Shown one piece after another: positions 45,012 through 54,395 of a stretch of DNA of 64,000 nucleotides. This DNA comes from Cellulophaga baltica (GTDB lineage Bacteria > Bacteroidota > Bacteroidia > Flavobacteriales > Flavobacteriaceae). The stretch is taken from the NCBI RefSeq assembly GCF_900102165.1, contig NZ_FNBD01000001.1:311701-375700 (forward strand), written 5' to 3'. Position 1 is the first letter of the stretch. The number at the start of each line of letters is the position of its first letter. The notes under the pieces were generated by a model, which did not search any database, was not told the DNA's origin, and saw only the letters and a program-made list of their open reading frames with translations. Both the position numbers and the translations under genes were made by a program.

Positions 45012-47414
45012 ATGACTATGAGTACAAATGATTGTTATCACTGTGGTGATGATTGCACTGCAACGCCACTGTTTTTCGATGAAAAAACATTTTGCTGTAA
45101 TGGTTGTAAAACCGTTTATGAAATATTTTCTAGTAATGATCTGTCCTATTATTATGATCTACAGTCTGCTGCTGGCAGCACTCCAAAAGCAATTGAAGGA
45201 AAATATGATTTTCTCGATACGGAGACTATTGTTGAAAGACTAACGGAATTTACAGACAATCAACTTCAAATAGTAAACCTATACATCCCTAATATTCATT
45301 GTAGCTCTTGTATTTGGGTACTTGAAAATTTAAATAAGCTCAATCCTGGCGTTAGCAATTCTCAAGTAGATTTCCCCAAAAAAATGCTTCGGATTACTTA
45401 TTCCACGGAAAAATCATCCTTAAAAGCTGTTGTTCTACTCTTAGCACATATTGGATATGAACCGTATATCTCTTTAGATGATTATGATAATAAAAAGAAA
45501 ACCATAGATCGGAGTTTACTTTACAAGCTAGGCATCGCAGGTTTCGCCTTTGGAAACGTTATGTTTCTATCCTTTCCAGAATATTTTGATTTATCGAGTA
45601 ATAAAACCAACGGTGGCGATTTTTGGCTGAACCAATATGAAGGCCTTTTTAGATGGCTTATGTTTAGTTTTTCTTTACCGGTCGTATTTTATGCTGGAAA
45701 AGATTATTTCATATCTGCTTATAAAGGCTTACGGTCTAAATTATTAAATATAGATGTCCCTATTGCTTTGGGTATTTTGGTGCTGTTTGTACGTAGCACC
45801 CTTGAAATAATTTTTGATTGGGGACCAGGCTTTTTTGATAGCTTAACCGGACTCGTTTTCTTCTTACTTCTTGGGAAATTTTTTCAACAAAAAACCTATT
45901 CCTTTCTTTCTTTTGAACGCGACTATAAATCTTATTTCCCCATTGCGGTCACTAAAATTTTACCCAATGGTAAAGAAGAAACAACGCAGATCCATACGAT
46001 TAAAAAAGGGGATCGTTTACTGCTCAGAAATGAAGAACTAATTCCTGTAGATGGCATTTTAATAACCGGAAATGGCAAAATTGACTATAGTTTTGTAACT
46101 GGAGAATCTGAACCGGTATACAAGAATTCAGGAGATAAGATTTTTGCAGGTGGAAAACAATTACACGGTGCGATTGAAATGGAAGCCTTAAAAACTGTTT
46201 CCCAAAGTTATCTCACACAATTATGGAGTAATGCCGTCTTCCAAGAAGACAAAACCAGTAAATTTCAAACCATTACCGATAGCATTGGAAAACGGTTTAC
46301 CATTTTTGTTTTAAGTATTGCCTTTACCGCTACTGCCTTTTGGTTATTTCATGATAGCAGTAAAGCGCTGAATGTGTTTACGGCAGTGCTTATTATTGCT
46401 TGCCCTTGTGCTATAGCACTAGCATCGCCTTTTACCCTAGGAAACATATTACGTATTTTTGGTCGGAACAAGTTTTACTTGAAGGATACACAAACTATTG
46501 AGCAGTTGGCGCAAATAGATACCGCTATTTTTGACAAAACAGGAACCATTACAACCGCTAAAAAAAGTACGGCAACCTACGAAGGCTTAGAACTCACAGA
46601 AGAAGAGGAATCGTTATTAAAAAATACCTTAAGAGCATCTAATCATCCTTTGAGTCGTAGTTTATACGACCTGCTTTCTGCTCAAAATATTATTACCCTT
46701 GACGAATTTGAAGAACATGTAGGCAAAGGCATTATCGGCGCAAGCAATAATAGTAAGATAAAGGTAGGTTCCGCCAGTTTTGTAGGTAGAGAAAACCAAA
46801 ATGAAATAGAAAATACGGCAGTACATATCAGCAGTAATGCTGCTTACAAAGGCTGCTTTATTTTTAAAAATCAATATAGAGAAGGGGTTTCAAAATTATT
46901 TGAAGCAATGAGTCAATCGATACAATTGGCCATACTTTCGGGTGATAATGAAGGAGAGAAAAAGCGCCTAGAGGCATTACTTCCTAAATTAACGCCATTG
47001 TATTTTAATCAAAAACCTGAAAATAAATTACAATTTATAAAATCACTGCAAGAGCAAGGTAAAAAAGTAATGATGGTAGGTGATGGCCTTAATGATGCCG
47101 GCGCCTTAGCACAAAGCAATGTGGGTATTGCTATCTCTGAAAATGTGACAATATTTTCTCCTGCTTGCGATGGTATTTTAGATGCTACCAAATTTGAAGA
47201 GCTATACAGCTACATACTAGCTTCTAAGAAGGCTATGAAAATTATAAAATGGAGTTTCGTATTATCATTGGCGTACAATGCCGTAGGACTTTATTTTGCG
47301 ATTACAGGACAATTAGAACCCGTTATTGCCGCCATCTTAATGCCCTTAAGTTCTATTAGTATTGTAGCCTTTACAACTATTGCCACCAATATATTAGGCA
47401 AAAAATTAAAATAA
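45012..47414 (+). CDS. ccoI: Cu+-transporting P1B-type ATPase for cbb3 oxidase assembly (CcoI/FixI)
   Basis: The 800-residue ATPase begins with a Cys-rich segment (DCYHCGDDCTATPLFFDE, FCCNGCKTVYEIF) and an HMA domain with CSSC (NIHCSSCIWVLENLN). The P1B core has the metal-site motif CPCAIALASP, the phosphorylation motif DKTGTITTAKK, the GESEPV dephosphorylation motif and GDGLNDAGALAQSN. CcoI exports copper to the periplasm for the CuB site of the cbb3 oxidase. The gene is divergent from fnr and upstream of ccoSNOQPGH. A second ATG at 45018 is an equal start. Confidence 0.96.
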   Translation: MTMSTNDCYHCGDDCTATPLFFDEKTFCCNGCKTVYEIFSSNDLSYYYDLQSAAGSTPKAIEGKYDFLDTETIVERLTEFTDNQLQIVNLYIPNIHCSSCIWVLENLNKLNPGVSNSQVDFPKKMLRITYSTEKSSLKAVVLLLAHIGYEPYISLDDYDNKKKTIDRSLLYKLGIAGFAFGNVMFLSFPEYFDLSSNKTNGGDFWLNQYEGLFRWLMFSFSLPVVFYAGKDYFISAYKGLRSKLLNIDVPIALGILVLFVRSTLEIIFDWGPGFFDSLTGLVFFLLLGKFFQQKTYSFLSFERDYKSYFPIAVTKILPNGKEETTQIHTIKKGDRLLLRNEELIPVDGILITGNGKIDYSFVTGESEPVYKNSGDKIFAGGKQLHGAIEMEALKTVSQSYLTQLWSNAVFQEDKTSKFQTITDSIGKRFTIFVLSIAFTATAFWLFHDSSKALNVFTAVLIIACPCAIALASPFTLGNILRIFGRNKFYLKDTQTIEQLAQIDTAIFDKTGTITTAKKSTATYEGLELTEEEESLLKNTLRASNHPLSRSLYDLLSAQNIITLDEFEEHVGKGIIGASNNSKIKVGSASFVGRENQNEIENTAVHISSNAAYKGCFIFKNQYREGVSKLFEAMSQSIQLAILSGDNEGEKKRLEALLPKLTPLYFNQKPENKLQFIKSLQEQGKKVMMVGDGLNDAGALAQSNVGIAISENVTIFSPACDGILDATKFEELYSYILASKKAMKIIKWSFVLSLAYNAVGLYFAITGQLEPVIAAILMPLSSISIVAFTTIATNILGKKLK

Positions 47415-47425
47415 ATAGTAAAACC

Positions 47426-47468
47426 TGATAAATGTCATTTTATAGGCATTATCAACCCCGTAGTTTTA
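47426..47468 (+). promoter_or_regulatory. Fnr-like box and -7 element of the cco operon
   Basis: TGATAAATGTCA (47426-47437) lies between ccoI and ccoS, 51 bp before the ccoS start. A -7-like TAGTTTTA (47461-47468) has its centre 33 bp from the box centre. The operon thus seems to have its own promoter beside read-through from ccoI. Confidence 0.75.
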
Positions 47469-47487
47469 CACCCGAATTCAGGTAGGT

Positions 47488-47691
47488 ATGAGTGTCATTT
47501 ACATTTTATTAGCAATTAGCATCTTAGTAGCTATTGTCTTTTTTATCGCGTTTATCGTCTCGGTAAAGAGTGGTCAATATGACGATTCCTATACCCCATC
47601 GGTACGTATGCTTTTTGAAGACGAACTAGTAAAAAAAGCACCCAAAGAAACTAAAGAATCGATCCAACTAAATAAAAGTTTAAACAATTAA
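47488..47691 (+). CDS. ccoS: cbb3-type oxidase assembly protein CcoS
   Basis: This 67-residue single-pass membrane protein (helix about 5-27, ILLAISILVAIVFFIAFIVSV) with the following KSGQYDDSYTPSVRMLFED matches CcoS, whose SGQYDD motif is diagnostic. CcoS is needed for haem and copper insertion into the cbb3 oxidase. The gene sits between ccoI and the ccoNO fusion, 2 bp before the next start. Confidence 0.95.
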   Translation: MSVIYILLAISILVAIVFFIAFIVSVKSGQYDDSYTPSVRMLFEDELVKKAPKETKESIQLNKSLNN

Positions 47692-47693
47692 TT

Positions 47694-49895
47694 ATGGAAT
47701 TACAGCAGTTTTATTACGACAACAAAGTCGTTAAAAAATTCCTCTACGCAACCATGTTCTGGGGAATTGTAGGTATGTCAGTAGGGCTACTTTTGGCCTT
47801 TATGTTTATTTTTCCCAATGTAACTGATGGTATTTCATGGTTGAGTTTTGGTCGTTTAAGACCACTACATACCAATGCTGTTATTTTCGCATTCGTTGGA
47901 AACGCCATTTTTGCTGGGGTCTACTACTCTACCCAACGCTTGCTAAAAGCACGTATGTACAGTGACTTTTTGAGTAATTTTAATTTCTGGGGATGGCAAT
48001 TAATTATTGTAGCTGCCGCCATAACATTACCATTAGGTTATAGTTCTTCAAAAGAATATGCGGAATTAGAATGGCCAATAGATATTGCCATTGCGGTAGT
48101 TTGGGTTGCTTTTGGAGCTAACCTTATTGGAACCATGATCAAAAGAAGACAACGCCACTTATATGTTGCTATCTGGTTTTATTTAGCCACTTTCGTAACT
48201 GTAGCGGTACTTCATATTTTTAATAGTTTGGCCTTACCTGTAAGTGCTTTTAAAAGTTATTCTGCTTATGCAGGGGTACAAGATGCATTAGTACAGTGGT
48301 GGTACGGTCATAACGCGGTAGCATTTTTCTTAACAACGCCGTTTTTAGGATTAATGTATTACTTTGTTCCTAAAGCTGCCAACAGACCCGTCTATTCTTA
48401 CAAACTATCTATAGTTCACTTCTGGTCTTTGATCTTTATTTATATCTGGGCAGGACCACACCATTTATTATATACAGCACTACCAGAATGGGCACAAAAT
48501 TTAGGCGTAGCATTCTCTATAATGCTTCTGGCACCATCTTGGGGTGGTATGATCAACGGTCTATTAACGCTAAGAGGAGCTTGGGATAAAGTTAGAACAG
48601 ATCCTACCCTTAAATTCATGGTCGTTGCAATTACCGGGTACGGTATGGCAACCTTTGAAGGCCCAATGCTTTCTCTTAAGAATGTGAATGCCATTGCCCA
48701 CTTTAGTGATTGGATTATTGCGCACGTACACGTTGGTGCATTAGCATGGAACGGATTCTTAACTTTCGGAATGATCTATTGGTTAGTTCCAAAAATGTTC
48801 AAAACTAGATTAGCGTCTATTGGCCTAGCTAATTTTCACTTTTGGATTGGTACTTTAGGGATTATCCTTTACACCTTACCAATGTACGTAGCTGGGTTTA
48901 CACAAGCCTTGATGTGGAAAGAGTTTAACCCGAACGGAACGCTAGTGTACGGTAACTTCTTAGAAACAGTAACAGAGATTATGCCTATGTATTGGATGCG
49001 TGCCATTGGTGGTACCATGTATATTATTGGTGCATGTGTTATGATATATAATGTGGTACTGACCATTAAAGCAGGTACAGATGTTGAAGATGAATTAGCT
49101 GAAGCTGCTGCATTAACCAAAGTATCTAAAAGAAGAACAGCTGGAGAAGGTTTCCATACCTGGTTAGAACGTAAGCCTGTACAATTAACCATCTTAGCAA
49201 CTGTAGCTATCTTAATAGGAGGTGTCGTACAAATTGTACCTACCATTTTAGTAAAATCTAATATCCCAACAATAACGAGTGTAAAACCATATACCCCGTT
49301 AGAATTAGAAGGTCGTGATTTATACATCAGAGAAGGCTGCGTTGGTTGTCACTCACAAATGGTAAGACCTTTTAGAAGTGAGGTAGAACGTTATGGAGAA
49401 TATGCCAAAGCGGGAGAGTTTGTATATGATCACCCATTCTTATGGGGAAGTAAACGTACGGGTCCAGATTTATTACGTGTAGGAGGCAAGTATTCAGACA
49501 ACTGGCACTTAAACCATATGTATGATCCACAAAGTACCTCTTCAGGATCCATTATGCCATCTTATTCATGGTTAATTAGAGACAAGCACGACCGTAGCGA
49601 TATTAAAGATAAGATGGAAGTCATGGTCACCCTAGGGGTTCCTTATACTGAAGATGAAATCGCGAATGCCAATAAGAATATGGACGAGCAAGCAAGTAAA
49701 ATAGAGAAGAATTTATATGCTGATCCCGACTTTGCAAAAACATATGAAGCAGATAAGAAATATGCTCAAGAAAATGGTCAAGAATTCATTGAAATGAAAG
49801 ACCGTGAGATTGTTTCCCTTATTGCTTATTTACAGCGCTTAGGTACCGATATAAAAATAAAAGAAACAGGTGAGTTAATCCCTGACTCAGAATAA
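47694..49895 (+). CDS. ccoNO: cbb3-type cytochrome c oxidase subunits I and II, fused (CcoN-CcoO)
   Basis: The 733-residue protein joins CcoN (about 1-460, twelve helices) to CcoO (about 500-733). CcoN keeps haem and CuB ligands in PLHTNAVIFAFVGN, WYGHNAVAFFLTTPFLGLMYY, GPHHLLYTALPEWAQ and IIAHVHVGALAWN. CcoO has one membrane helix (about 500-520) and the mono-haem site REGCVGCHSQMVRPFRSE with GSIMPSYSW as the likely distal Met. In proteobacteria these are two genes; the fusion recurs in Bacteroidetes. The enzyme is a high-affinity terminal oxidase for low oxygen. Confidence 0.96.
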   Translation: MELQQFYYDNKVVKKFLYATMFWGIVGMSVGLLLAFMFIFPNVTDGISWLSFGRLRPLHTNAVIFAFVGNAIFAGVYYSTQRLLKARMYSDFLSNFNFWGWQLIIVAAAITLPLGYSSSKEYAELEWPIDIAIAVVWVAFGANLIGTMIKRRQRHLYVAIWFYLATFVTVAVLHIFNSLALPVSAFKSYSAYAGVQDALVQWWYGHNAVAFFLTTPFLGLMYYFVPKAANRPVYSYKLSIVHFWSLIFIYIWAGPHHLLYTALPEWAQNLGVAFSIMLLAPSWGGMINGLLTLRGAWDKVRTDPTLKFMVVAITGYGMATFEGPMLSLKNVNAIAHFSDWIIAHVHVGALAWNGFLTFGMIYWLVPKMFKTRLASIGLANFHFWIGTLGIILYTLPMYVAGFTQALMWKEFNPNGTLVYGNFLETVTEIMPMYWMRAIGGTMYIIGACVMIYNVVLTIKAGTDVEDELAEAAALTKVSKRRTAGEGFHTWLERKPVQLTILATVAILIGGVVQIVPTILVKSNIPTITSVKPYTPLELEGRDLYIREGCVGCHSQMVRPFRSEVERYGEYAKAGEFVYDHPFLWGSKRTGPDLLRVGGKYSDNWHLNHMYDPQSTSSGSIMPSYSWLIRDKHDRSDIKDKMEVMVTLGVPYTEDEIANANKNMDEQASKIEKNLYADPDFAKTYEADKKYAQENGQEFIEMKDREIVSLIAYLQRLGTDIKIKETGELIPDSE

Positions 49896-49907
49896 TAAAA
49901 TTGACGA

Positions 49908-49945
49908 TTAAGAGGTAATTAATATGAATTACTTATCTCTTAATT
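49908..49945 (+). other. Stem-loop between ccoNO and ccoQ
   Basis: Arms ATTAAGAGGTAATT (49908-49921) and AATTAC-TTAT-CTCTTAAT (49928-49945) pair as 8 bp plus 6 bp, separated by a 4-nt bulge. The next bases are TTTTCTCC. It may lower read-through to ccoQP or stabilise the processed ccoNO message. The stem is A/T-rich and could be weak. Confidence 0.5.
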
Positions 49946-49967
49946 TTCTCCTAAACTAAAAGAAATC

Positions 49968-50144
49968 ATGTTCAAATTCGTAAAAGGCTACATGGAAACT
50001 ATTGATGGTGTAGCTATCTACCCTATCATCTCATTATTAATCTTCTTCATCTTTTTTGTCGTGCTTTTTGCGTGGGTTTTTACCGCCTCAAAAGAATACA
50101 TACGTGAAGTGAGTGAATTACCATTAGAAAAAGACAACCAATAA
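49968..50144 (+). CDS. ccoQ: cbb3-type oxidase subunit CcoQ
   Basis: This 58-residue protein has one membrane helix (about 18-39, YPIISLLIFFIFFVVLFAWV) with FTASKEYIREVSELPLEKD after it. Small size, the single helix and the position between ccoNO and ccoP identify CcoQ, the small stabilising subunit of the cbb3 oxidase. It is 73 bp after ccoNO and 11 bp before ccoP. Confidence 0.9.
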   Translation: MFKFVKGYMETIDGVAIYPIISLLIFFIFFVVLFAWVFTASKEYIREVSELPLEKDNQ

Positions 50145-50155
50145 AACTAAGTATT

Positions 50156-51106
50156 ATGAAAAATAAATTACTTTGGTGGATAAGAGTCCCGGCACTATTC
50201 TTCCTCATCTTCGGATTGATGGAATATTTTATAGACTCTGGAAAACAACCCGCAATAATAGCGTACCCAATTACCCAATTCTTTATGGTATTGGTGCTTA
50301 TTATCCTTATTGCCATAGAGCTTATCTTAAGCTCTATTGAAAATGTGATGTTTCAAACGCTTTCAGAAGAAGCAAAAGAACGTTACTTGGTCTCTAAAGC
50401 AGAGAAGTGGGAATGGAAATGGGGTAAAGAAACGTACAAAAAAATGTTAGGCTCCAAACCAATGGAGGCCGAAACTGAAATTATATTAGATCATAATTAT
50501 GATGGCATTAGAGAACTAGACAACAAGTTACCGCCATGGTGGGTGTATCTTTTTTATGCAAGTATTGTCTTCGCAATTGTGTATCTGTTACGCTTTCATG
50601 TCTTTAATGATTACACACAGATTACAGAATATGAGCAAGAAGTTGCTACTGCTAAATTAGAAATAGAGGAATATAAAAAAACAGCTAAGGATTTAGTTGA
50701 TGAAGATTCTGTAGAGTTATTAGCGGAATCTTCTGATCTTTCTGCTGGTAAAAAAATATTTGAATCAAACTGTGTCGCCTGTCATATGGTAGATGGTGGC
50801 GGTGGTATTGGTCCTAACCTAACCGATCAAAATTGGATTTTAGGTGGCGGTATTAAAAATGTTTTCCATACCATATCTGAAGGCGGTAGAGACGGTAAAG
50901 GTATGATTGCATGGAAACAAACACTGAAACCATTAGAAATAGCACAGGTAGCTAGTTATGTTTTAACCGAAATAAATGGGAAAACACCCGCTAATCCAAA
51001 AGCCGCAGAAGGTGATATTTGGGTTGATCCTAATGCTTCTGCGCCTGCTCCAGCCACTGAAATACAAGAGCAAGTTACAGACTCAACCAGCGTAGTAATG
51101 AATTAA
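50156..51106 (+). CDS. ccoP: cbb3-type oxidase subunit CcoP (mono-haem)
   Basis: The 316-residue protein has two N-terminal helices (about 5-25 and 38-60), a third (about 127-147, WWVYLFYASIVFAIVYLLRF) after the typical YDGIRELDNKLPPWW, and a periplasmic cytochrome c domain with CVACHMVDGGGGIGPNL and GKGMIAWKQTL (distal Met). Only one CXXCH is present, whereas the proteobacterial protein has two. The tail is Ala/Pro-rich. It donates electrons to the catalytic subunits. Confidence 0.94.
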   Translation: MKNKLLWWIRVPALFFLIFGLMEYFIDSGKQPAIIAYPITQFFMVLVLIILIAIELILSSIENVMFQTLSEEAKERYLVSKAEKWEWKWGKETYKKMLGSKPMEAETEIILDHNYDGIRELDNKLPPWWVYLFYASIVFAIVYLLRFHVFNDYTQITEYEQEVATAKLEIEEYKKTAKDLVDEDSVELLAESSDLSAGKKIFESNCVACHMVDGGGGIGPNLTDQNWILGGGIKNVFHTISEGGRDGKGMIAWKQTLKPLEIAQVASYVLTEINGKTPANPKAAEGDIWVDPNASAPAPATEIQEQVTDSTSVVMN

Positions 51107-51138
51107 ACAATTGATTAAACGCTTTAAATAAAATAAAG

Positions 51139-52557
51139 ATGGCTCAAGACAGTGATAATTTCAGAGATTCTATAGGTACCATTAATGAAGATGGTAAGAG
51201 AGCTTGGGTTTTTCCAAAAAAACCAAGTGGTAAATTTTACCAGTACCGTAAATATGTAAGTTATTTTCTTTTAGCATTTTTAGTTGCTTCCCCATTTGTG
51301 AAAATAAATGGAAATCAATTTTTAATGTTTAATGTTTTAGAAAGACGCTTTAATATTTTTGGATTTCCGTTTTGGCCGCAAGATTTTCACCTGTTTGTAA
51401 TCTCCATGATTATTGGCGTCATCTTTATTGCCTTATTCACCGTTGCCTTTGGTCGTATTTTTTGTGGATGGATGTGTCCACAAACCATTTTTTTAGAAAT
51501 GGTTTTCCGCAGAATTGAATTTTGGATTGATGGAGATCGTGGCGCACAGATTAAATTAGATCGCCAAGAATGGAACGCTGAGAAAATAAAAAAACGTGTT
51601 TTAAAATGGATAATCTTTTTTATTATATCGTTCTTAATTGCCAATGTATTTTTAGCTTATTTAATTGGTAGCGACCGGCTGATACAATATGTAACGGATG
51701 GTCCTGGGCAACATGTGAGCACCATGATATCTTTATTGATATTTACCGCAGTATTCTATTTTGTGTTTGCTTGGTTTAGAGAGCAAGTGTGTATTATTGC
51801 TTGCCCTTACGGCAGAATGCAAGGCGTGTTATTAGACAATAAATCTATTGTAGTCGCCTATGATCATAAACGTGGTGAAAATGAAAACGGTCGTAAAAAA
51901 TGGCGAAAGAATGAAGATCGTGAAGCCTTAGGAAATGGGGATTGTATTGATTGTTTTCAATGTGTAAATGTTTGCCCTACCGGGATCGATATTCGTAATG
52001 GTACGCAATTAGAATGCGTAAACTGTACGGCTTGTATTGATGAATGTGATACCATTATGGAAAAGGTAAATCTTCCAAAAGGGTTAATACGTTATGCTAG
52101 TGAAGATGAGATTGTTAAAAAAGAAAAGTTCAAGTTTACTCCTAGACTAAAAGGATATACGGCCATTTTAGTGATCCTTACTGGAGTTCTAATTGGGATG
52201 CTATTTTTAAGAAACGACATAGAAGCTAATATTCTAAGGTTACCAGGGCAACTATATGAACACAAGGAAGGAAATATCATTAGCAATGTGTATACTTATA
52301 AGTTACTAAACAAAACCAATAAAGATATTGATGATGTTCATTTTGAGCTTATTTCTCACAAGGGTACTATTAAGTTAGTGCGTCATGAAGATTTTATCGT
52401 TCCTGCACAAAATTTAGCCGAAGGAACACTGTTTATCGAGATTAATAATAGCGCCATTAAAAGTGATAAAGAAAGAATAAAAATTGCCGTATACAGTGGT
52501 GATGATTTGATTGAAACTACAACAACAGCGTTTTTAGCTCCAAGGAGCTATAAGTAA
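51139..52557 (+). CDS. ccoG: cbb3-type oxidase accessory protein CcoG
   Basis: The 472-residue membrane protein has about five helices and three Cys-rich regions: FCGWMCPQTIFLEMVF, EQVCIIACPYGRMQGVL, and a ferredoxin-like pair CIDCFQCVNVCPTGI and CVNCTACIDECD for two [4Fe-4S] clusters. The C-terminal Ig-like domain (about 355-472) is beta-rich. CcoG reduces copper during cbb3 oxidase assembly. It is 32 bp after ccoP. Confidence 0.96.
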   Translation: MAQDSDNFRDSIGTINEDGKRAWVFPKKPSGKFYQYRKYVSYFLLAFLVASPFVKINGNQFLMFNVLERRFNIFGFPFWPQDFHLFVISMIIGVIFIALFTVAFGRIFCGWMCPQTIFLEMVFRRIEFWIDGDRGAQIKLDRQEWNAEKIKKRVLKWIIFFIISFLIANVFLAYLIGSDRLIQYVTDGPGQHVSTMISLLIFTAVFYFVFAWFREQVCIIACPYGRMQGVLLDNKSIVVAYDHKRGENENGRKKWRKNEDREALGNGDCIDCFQCVNVCPTGIDIRNGTQLECVNCTACIDECDTIMEKVNLPKGLIRYASEDEIVKKEKFKFTPRLKGYTAILVILTGVLIGMLFLRNDIEANILRLPGQLYEHKEGNIISNVYTYKLLNKTNKDIDDVHFELISHKGTIKLVRHEDFIVPAQNLAEGTLFIEINNSAIKSDKERIKIAVYSGDDLIETTTTAFLAPRSYK

Positions 52558-52608
52558 AATGGTTGAGGGTAATTTCAAAAATTTGAGACGGAAAAGCAAT
52601 TAGTGGTA

Positions 52609-52630
52609 TTCTAAAAACCAACTTTTAGAA
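52609..52630 (+). other. Hairpin in the 213-bp ccoG-ccoH gap
   Basis: TTCTAAAA (52609-52616) and TTTTAGAA (52623-52630) pair with a 6-nt loop. The gap, unusual in this compact operon, holds no recognisable gene and might contain a promoter for ccoH and the following genes. Confidence 0.4.
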
Positions 52631-52770
52631 AGGCATCCATTTAAAAAATAAAATATTAGTTCGAGTGTTTTTAATGCCGGTAACCAAACATAAATAGCAT
52701 CAAGAACCGCTAGTAAAAAAAAGAATTCTAACTAAAAACTAAGTAGTACTTAACGCAAATAAAAAATATC

Positions 52771-53217
52771 ATGAAAATTAATTGGGGAACAGGTGTTGTT
52801 ATTGCTTTTGTTTGCTTCATAAGCTTTATCTTATTTTTTGTCATTCGTATGAACATGGATGATAAAGCAAATCATGATTTGGTTACTGAAGAATACTACC
52901 AAGAAGAAATTGGCTATCAGAAAGAAATAGATGCGGTTAAAAATGCAAACCATAATTCAAAAAAAATAAGCCTACAGAAAACTGCTGAAGGCCTAGAAAT
53001 AAGCTTTCCTGAAAATTTAAACAACAAAGAAATTAAAGGTACAGTGTCCCTTTACAGACCTTCTAATAAACACCTGGATTTTGACTTTCCAATAAGTCTA
53101 TCCGACTCACATTTGCTCGTACCTGACAAACGTTTATTGGAAGGTCGCTGGGACATTAAAATTTCTTGGAAATATCAAAACGAAGAATATCTTCACAAAG
53201 AAAAAATAACCTACTAA
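52771..53217 (+). CDS. ccoH: cbb3-type oxidase assembly protein CcoH/FixH
   Basis: The 148-residue protein has one N-terminal helix (about 6-25, VVIAFVCFISFILFFVIRM) and the FixH features DLVTEEYYQEEIGYQKEIDA and an extracytoplasmic beta domain (about 60-148: GTVSLYRPSNKHLDFDFPIS, GRWDIKISWKYQNEEYLHKE). FixH helps assemble the cbb3 oxidase with CcoI and CcoS. It is joined end to end with the following gene (1 bp). Confidence 0.93.
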   Translation: MKINWGTGVVIAFVCFISFILFFVIRMNMDDKANHDLVTEEYYQEEIGYQKEIDAVKNANHNSKKISLQKTAEGLEISFPENLNNKEIKGTVSLYRPSNKHLDFDFPISLSDSHLLVPDKRLLEGRWDIKISWKYQNEEYLHKEKITY

Positions 53218-53922
53218 ATGTTTATATCAGCAATCATATTAGGCCTTATGGGTAGTTTTCACTGCGTAGGCATGTGCGGACCCATTGCTTTTATGCTTCC
53301 TGTTGATAGAACAAATACTTTTAAAAAATTCTCGCAAATATTCATTTACCATATAGGACGATTATTAGCTTATGGAACATTAGGATTAATTTTTGGTTTA
53401 CTTGGCAAAGGTTTGTTTGTCTTTGGCATGCAACAAAAACTATCTATAGCCATCGGTATTCTCATGATTACTATAGTGCTGTTACCGCATAAATTCATTA
53501 GCAAATACAACGTTTCTAAACCCGTATATCGTATTATTGGAAAAGTAAAGAATCGTCTGGGTAAAGAACTAAAGAAAAAAACAGCAGATACTTTTATTAC
53601 TATTGGATTTTTAAACGGGTTTCTTCCTTGCGGATTAGTTTATATGGGACTGTTTGGGGCAATTGCCATGGGTAGCCCTTTAGAAGGCGCCCTATATATG
53701 GTTTTATTTGGCGCTGGCACTATCCCTTTGATGACCACAGCCATTTATTTTAGTGCGCTACTAAAAGGTACCGCAAAACAACGCATCCAAAAATTAATTC
53801 CTGTTTTTGTAGTCCTCATTGGTGCTTTATTCATCTTAAGAGGATTGGGCCTAGGCATTCCTTACGTATCACCAAAGCCAGTAACAGAAGTAGTATCTTC
53901 CACAATGGAATGCCACAACTAA
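53218..53922 (+). CDS. DsbD_2/SafE-type six-helix membrane protein linked to cbb3 oxidase
   Basis: The 234-residue protein has about six helices with two Cys/Pro motifs: GSFHCVGMCGPIAFML near the start and GFLNGFLPCGLVYMGLFGA in the middle, the hallmark of the DsbD_2 (UreH-like, TauE/SafE-like) family. These Cys may bind copper or move reducing power. Genes of this type follow ccoH in many Bacteroidetes cbb3 clusters, so a role in copper or redox supply to the oxidase is likely but unproven. It starts 1 bp after the ccoH stop. Confidence 0.85.
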   Translation: MFISAIILGLMGSFHCVGMCGPIAFMLPVDRTNTFKKFSQIFIYHIGRLLAYGTLGLIFGLLGKGLFVFGMQQKLSIAIGILMITIVLLPHKFISKYNVSKPVYRIIGKVKNRLGKELKKKTADTFITIGFLNGFLPCGLVYMGLFGAIAMGSPLEGALYMVLFGAGTIPLMTTAIYFSALLKGTAKQRIQKLIPVFVVLIGALFILRGLGLGIPYVSPKPVTEVVSSTMECHN

Positions 53923-53949
53923 ATACGCACTTTAAAAATCTACCAAAAA

Positions 53950-54339
53950 ATGCAACAGAAAGAAATAGAAAATAGGGCTGATGTAAGTATATTGGTACGC
54001 AGTTTTTACACAAAAGTGAGAATAGACAAAATACTTGGACCCATATTTAATGGCATGATTACAGATTGGGAAGCCCATTTAGAGCTTTTAACAGATTTCT
54101 GGGAGACACAGTTCTTTTTAAAACGAAAATATCATGGTAACCCAATAAAGGCACATAATGAGGTGGATAAAAAAATGAACCATGGCGTTACGCCAGAGCA
54201 TTTTGGGTTATGGCTTAACCTTTGGTTTGAAACTATTGATGAATTATTTACAGGAGACACTGCTTTTATTACCAAAAATAGAGCACGCCAAATGAATAGT
54301 ATGCTGTATATGAAAATGTTTGAAAATAGACCTAAATAA
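53950..54339 (+). CDS. Group III truncated haemoglobin
   Basis: The 129-residue protein matches the group III (trHbP) fold: LVRSFYTKVRIDKILGPIFN, WEAHLELLTDFWETQFFL, KRKYHGNPIKAHNEV with the proximal-His region near ITPEHFGLWLNLWFETIDELF (here VTPEHF), and RARQMNSMLY. It binds haem and probably O2 or NO. It is the last gene of the cco operon, 27 bp after the membrane protein gene, and followed by a terminator. Its presence here suggests a role at low oxygen or in NO protection. Confidence 0.92.
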   Translation: MQQKEIENRADVSILVRSFYTKVRIDKILGPIFNGMITDWEAHLELLTDFWETQFFLKRKYHGNPIKAHNEVDKKMNHGVTPEHFGLWLNLWFETIDELFTGDTAFITKNRARQMNSMLYMKMFENRPK

Positions 54340-54370
54340 AAAAGGAGCACTATGCAAAGTGCTCCTTTTT
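54339..54370 (+). terminator. Intrinsic terminator of the cco operon
   Basis: AAAAAGGAGCAC (54339-54350) and GTGCTCCTTTTT (54359-54370) form a perfect 12-bp stem with an 8-nt loop. The stem begins at the last base of the haemoglobin stop and can act for both strands (usp is convergent). Confidence 0.93.
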
Positions 54371-54395
54371 AGGTTTGACAAACAAATCAACTTAA

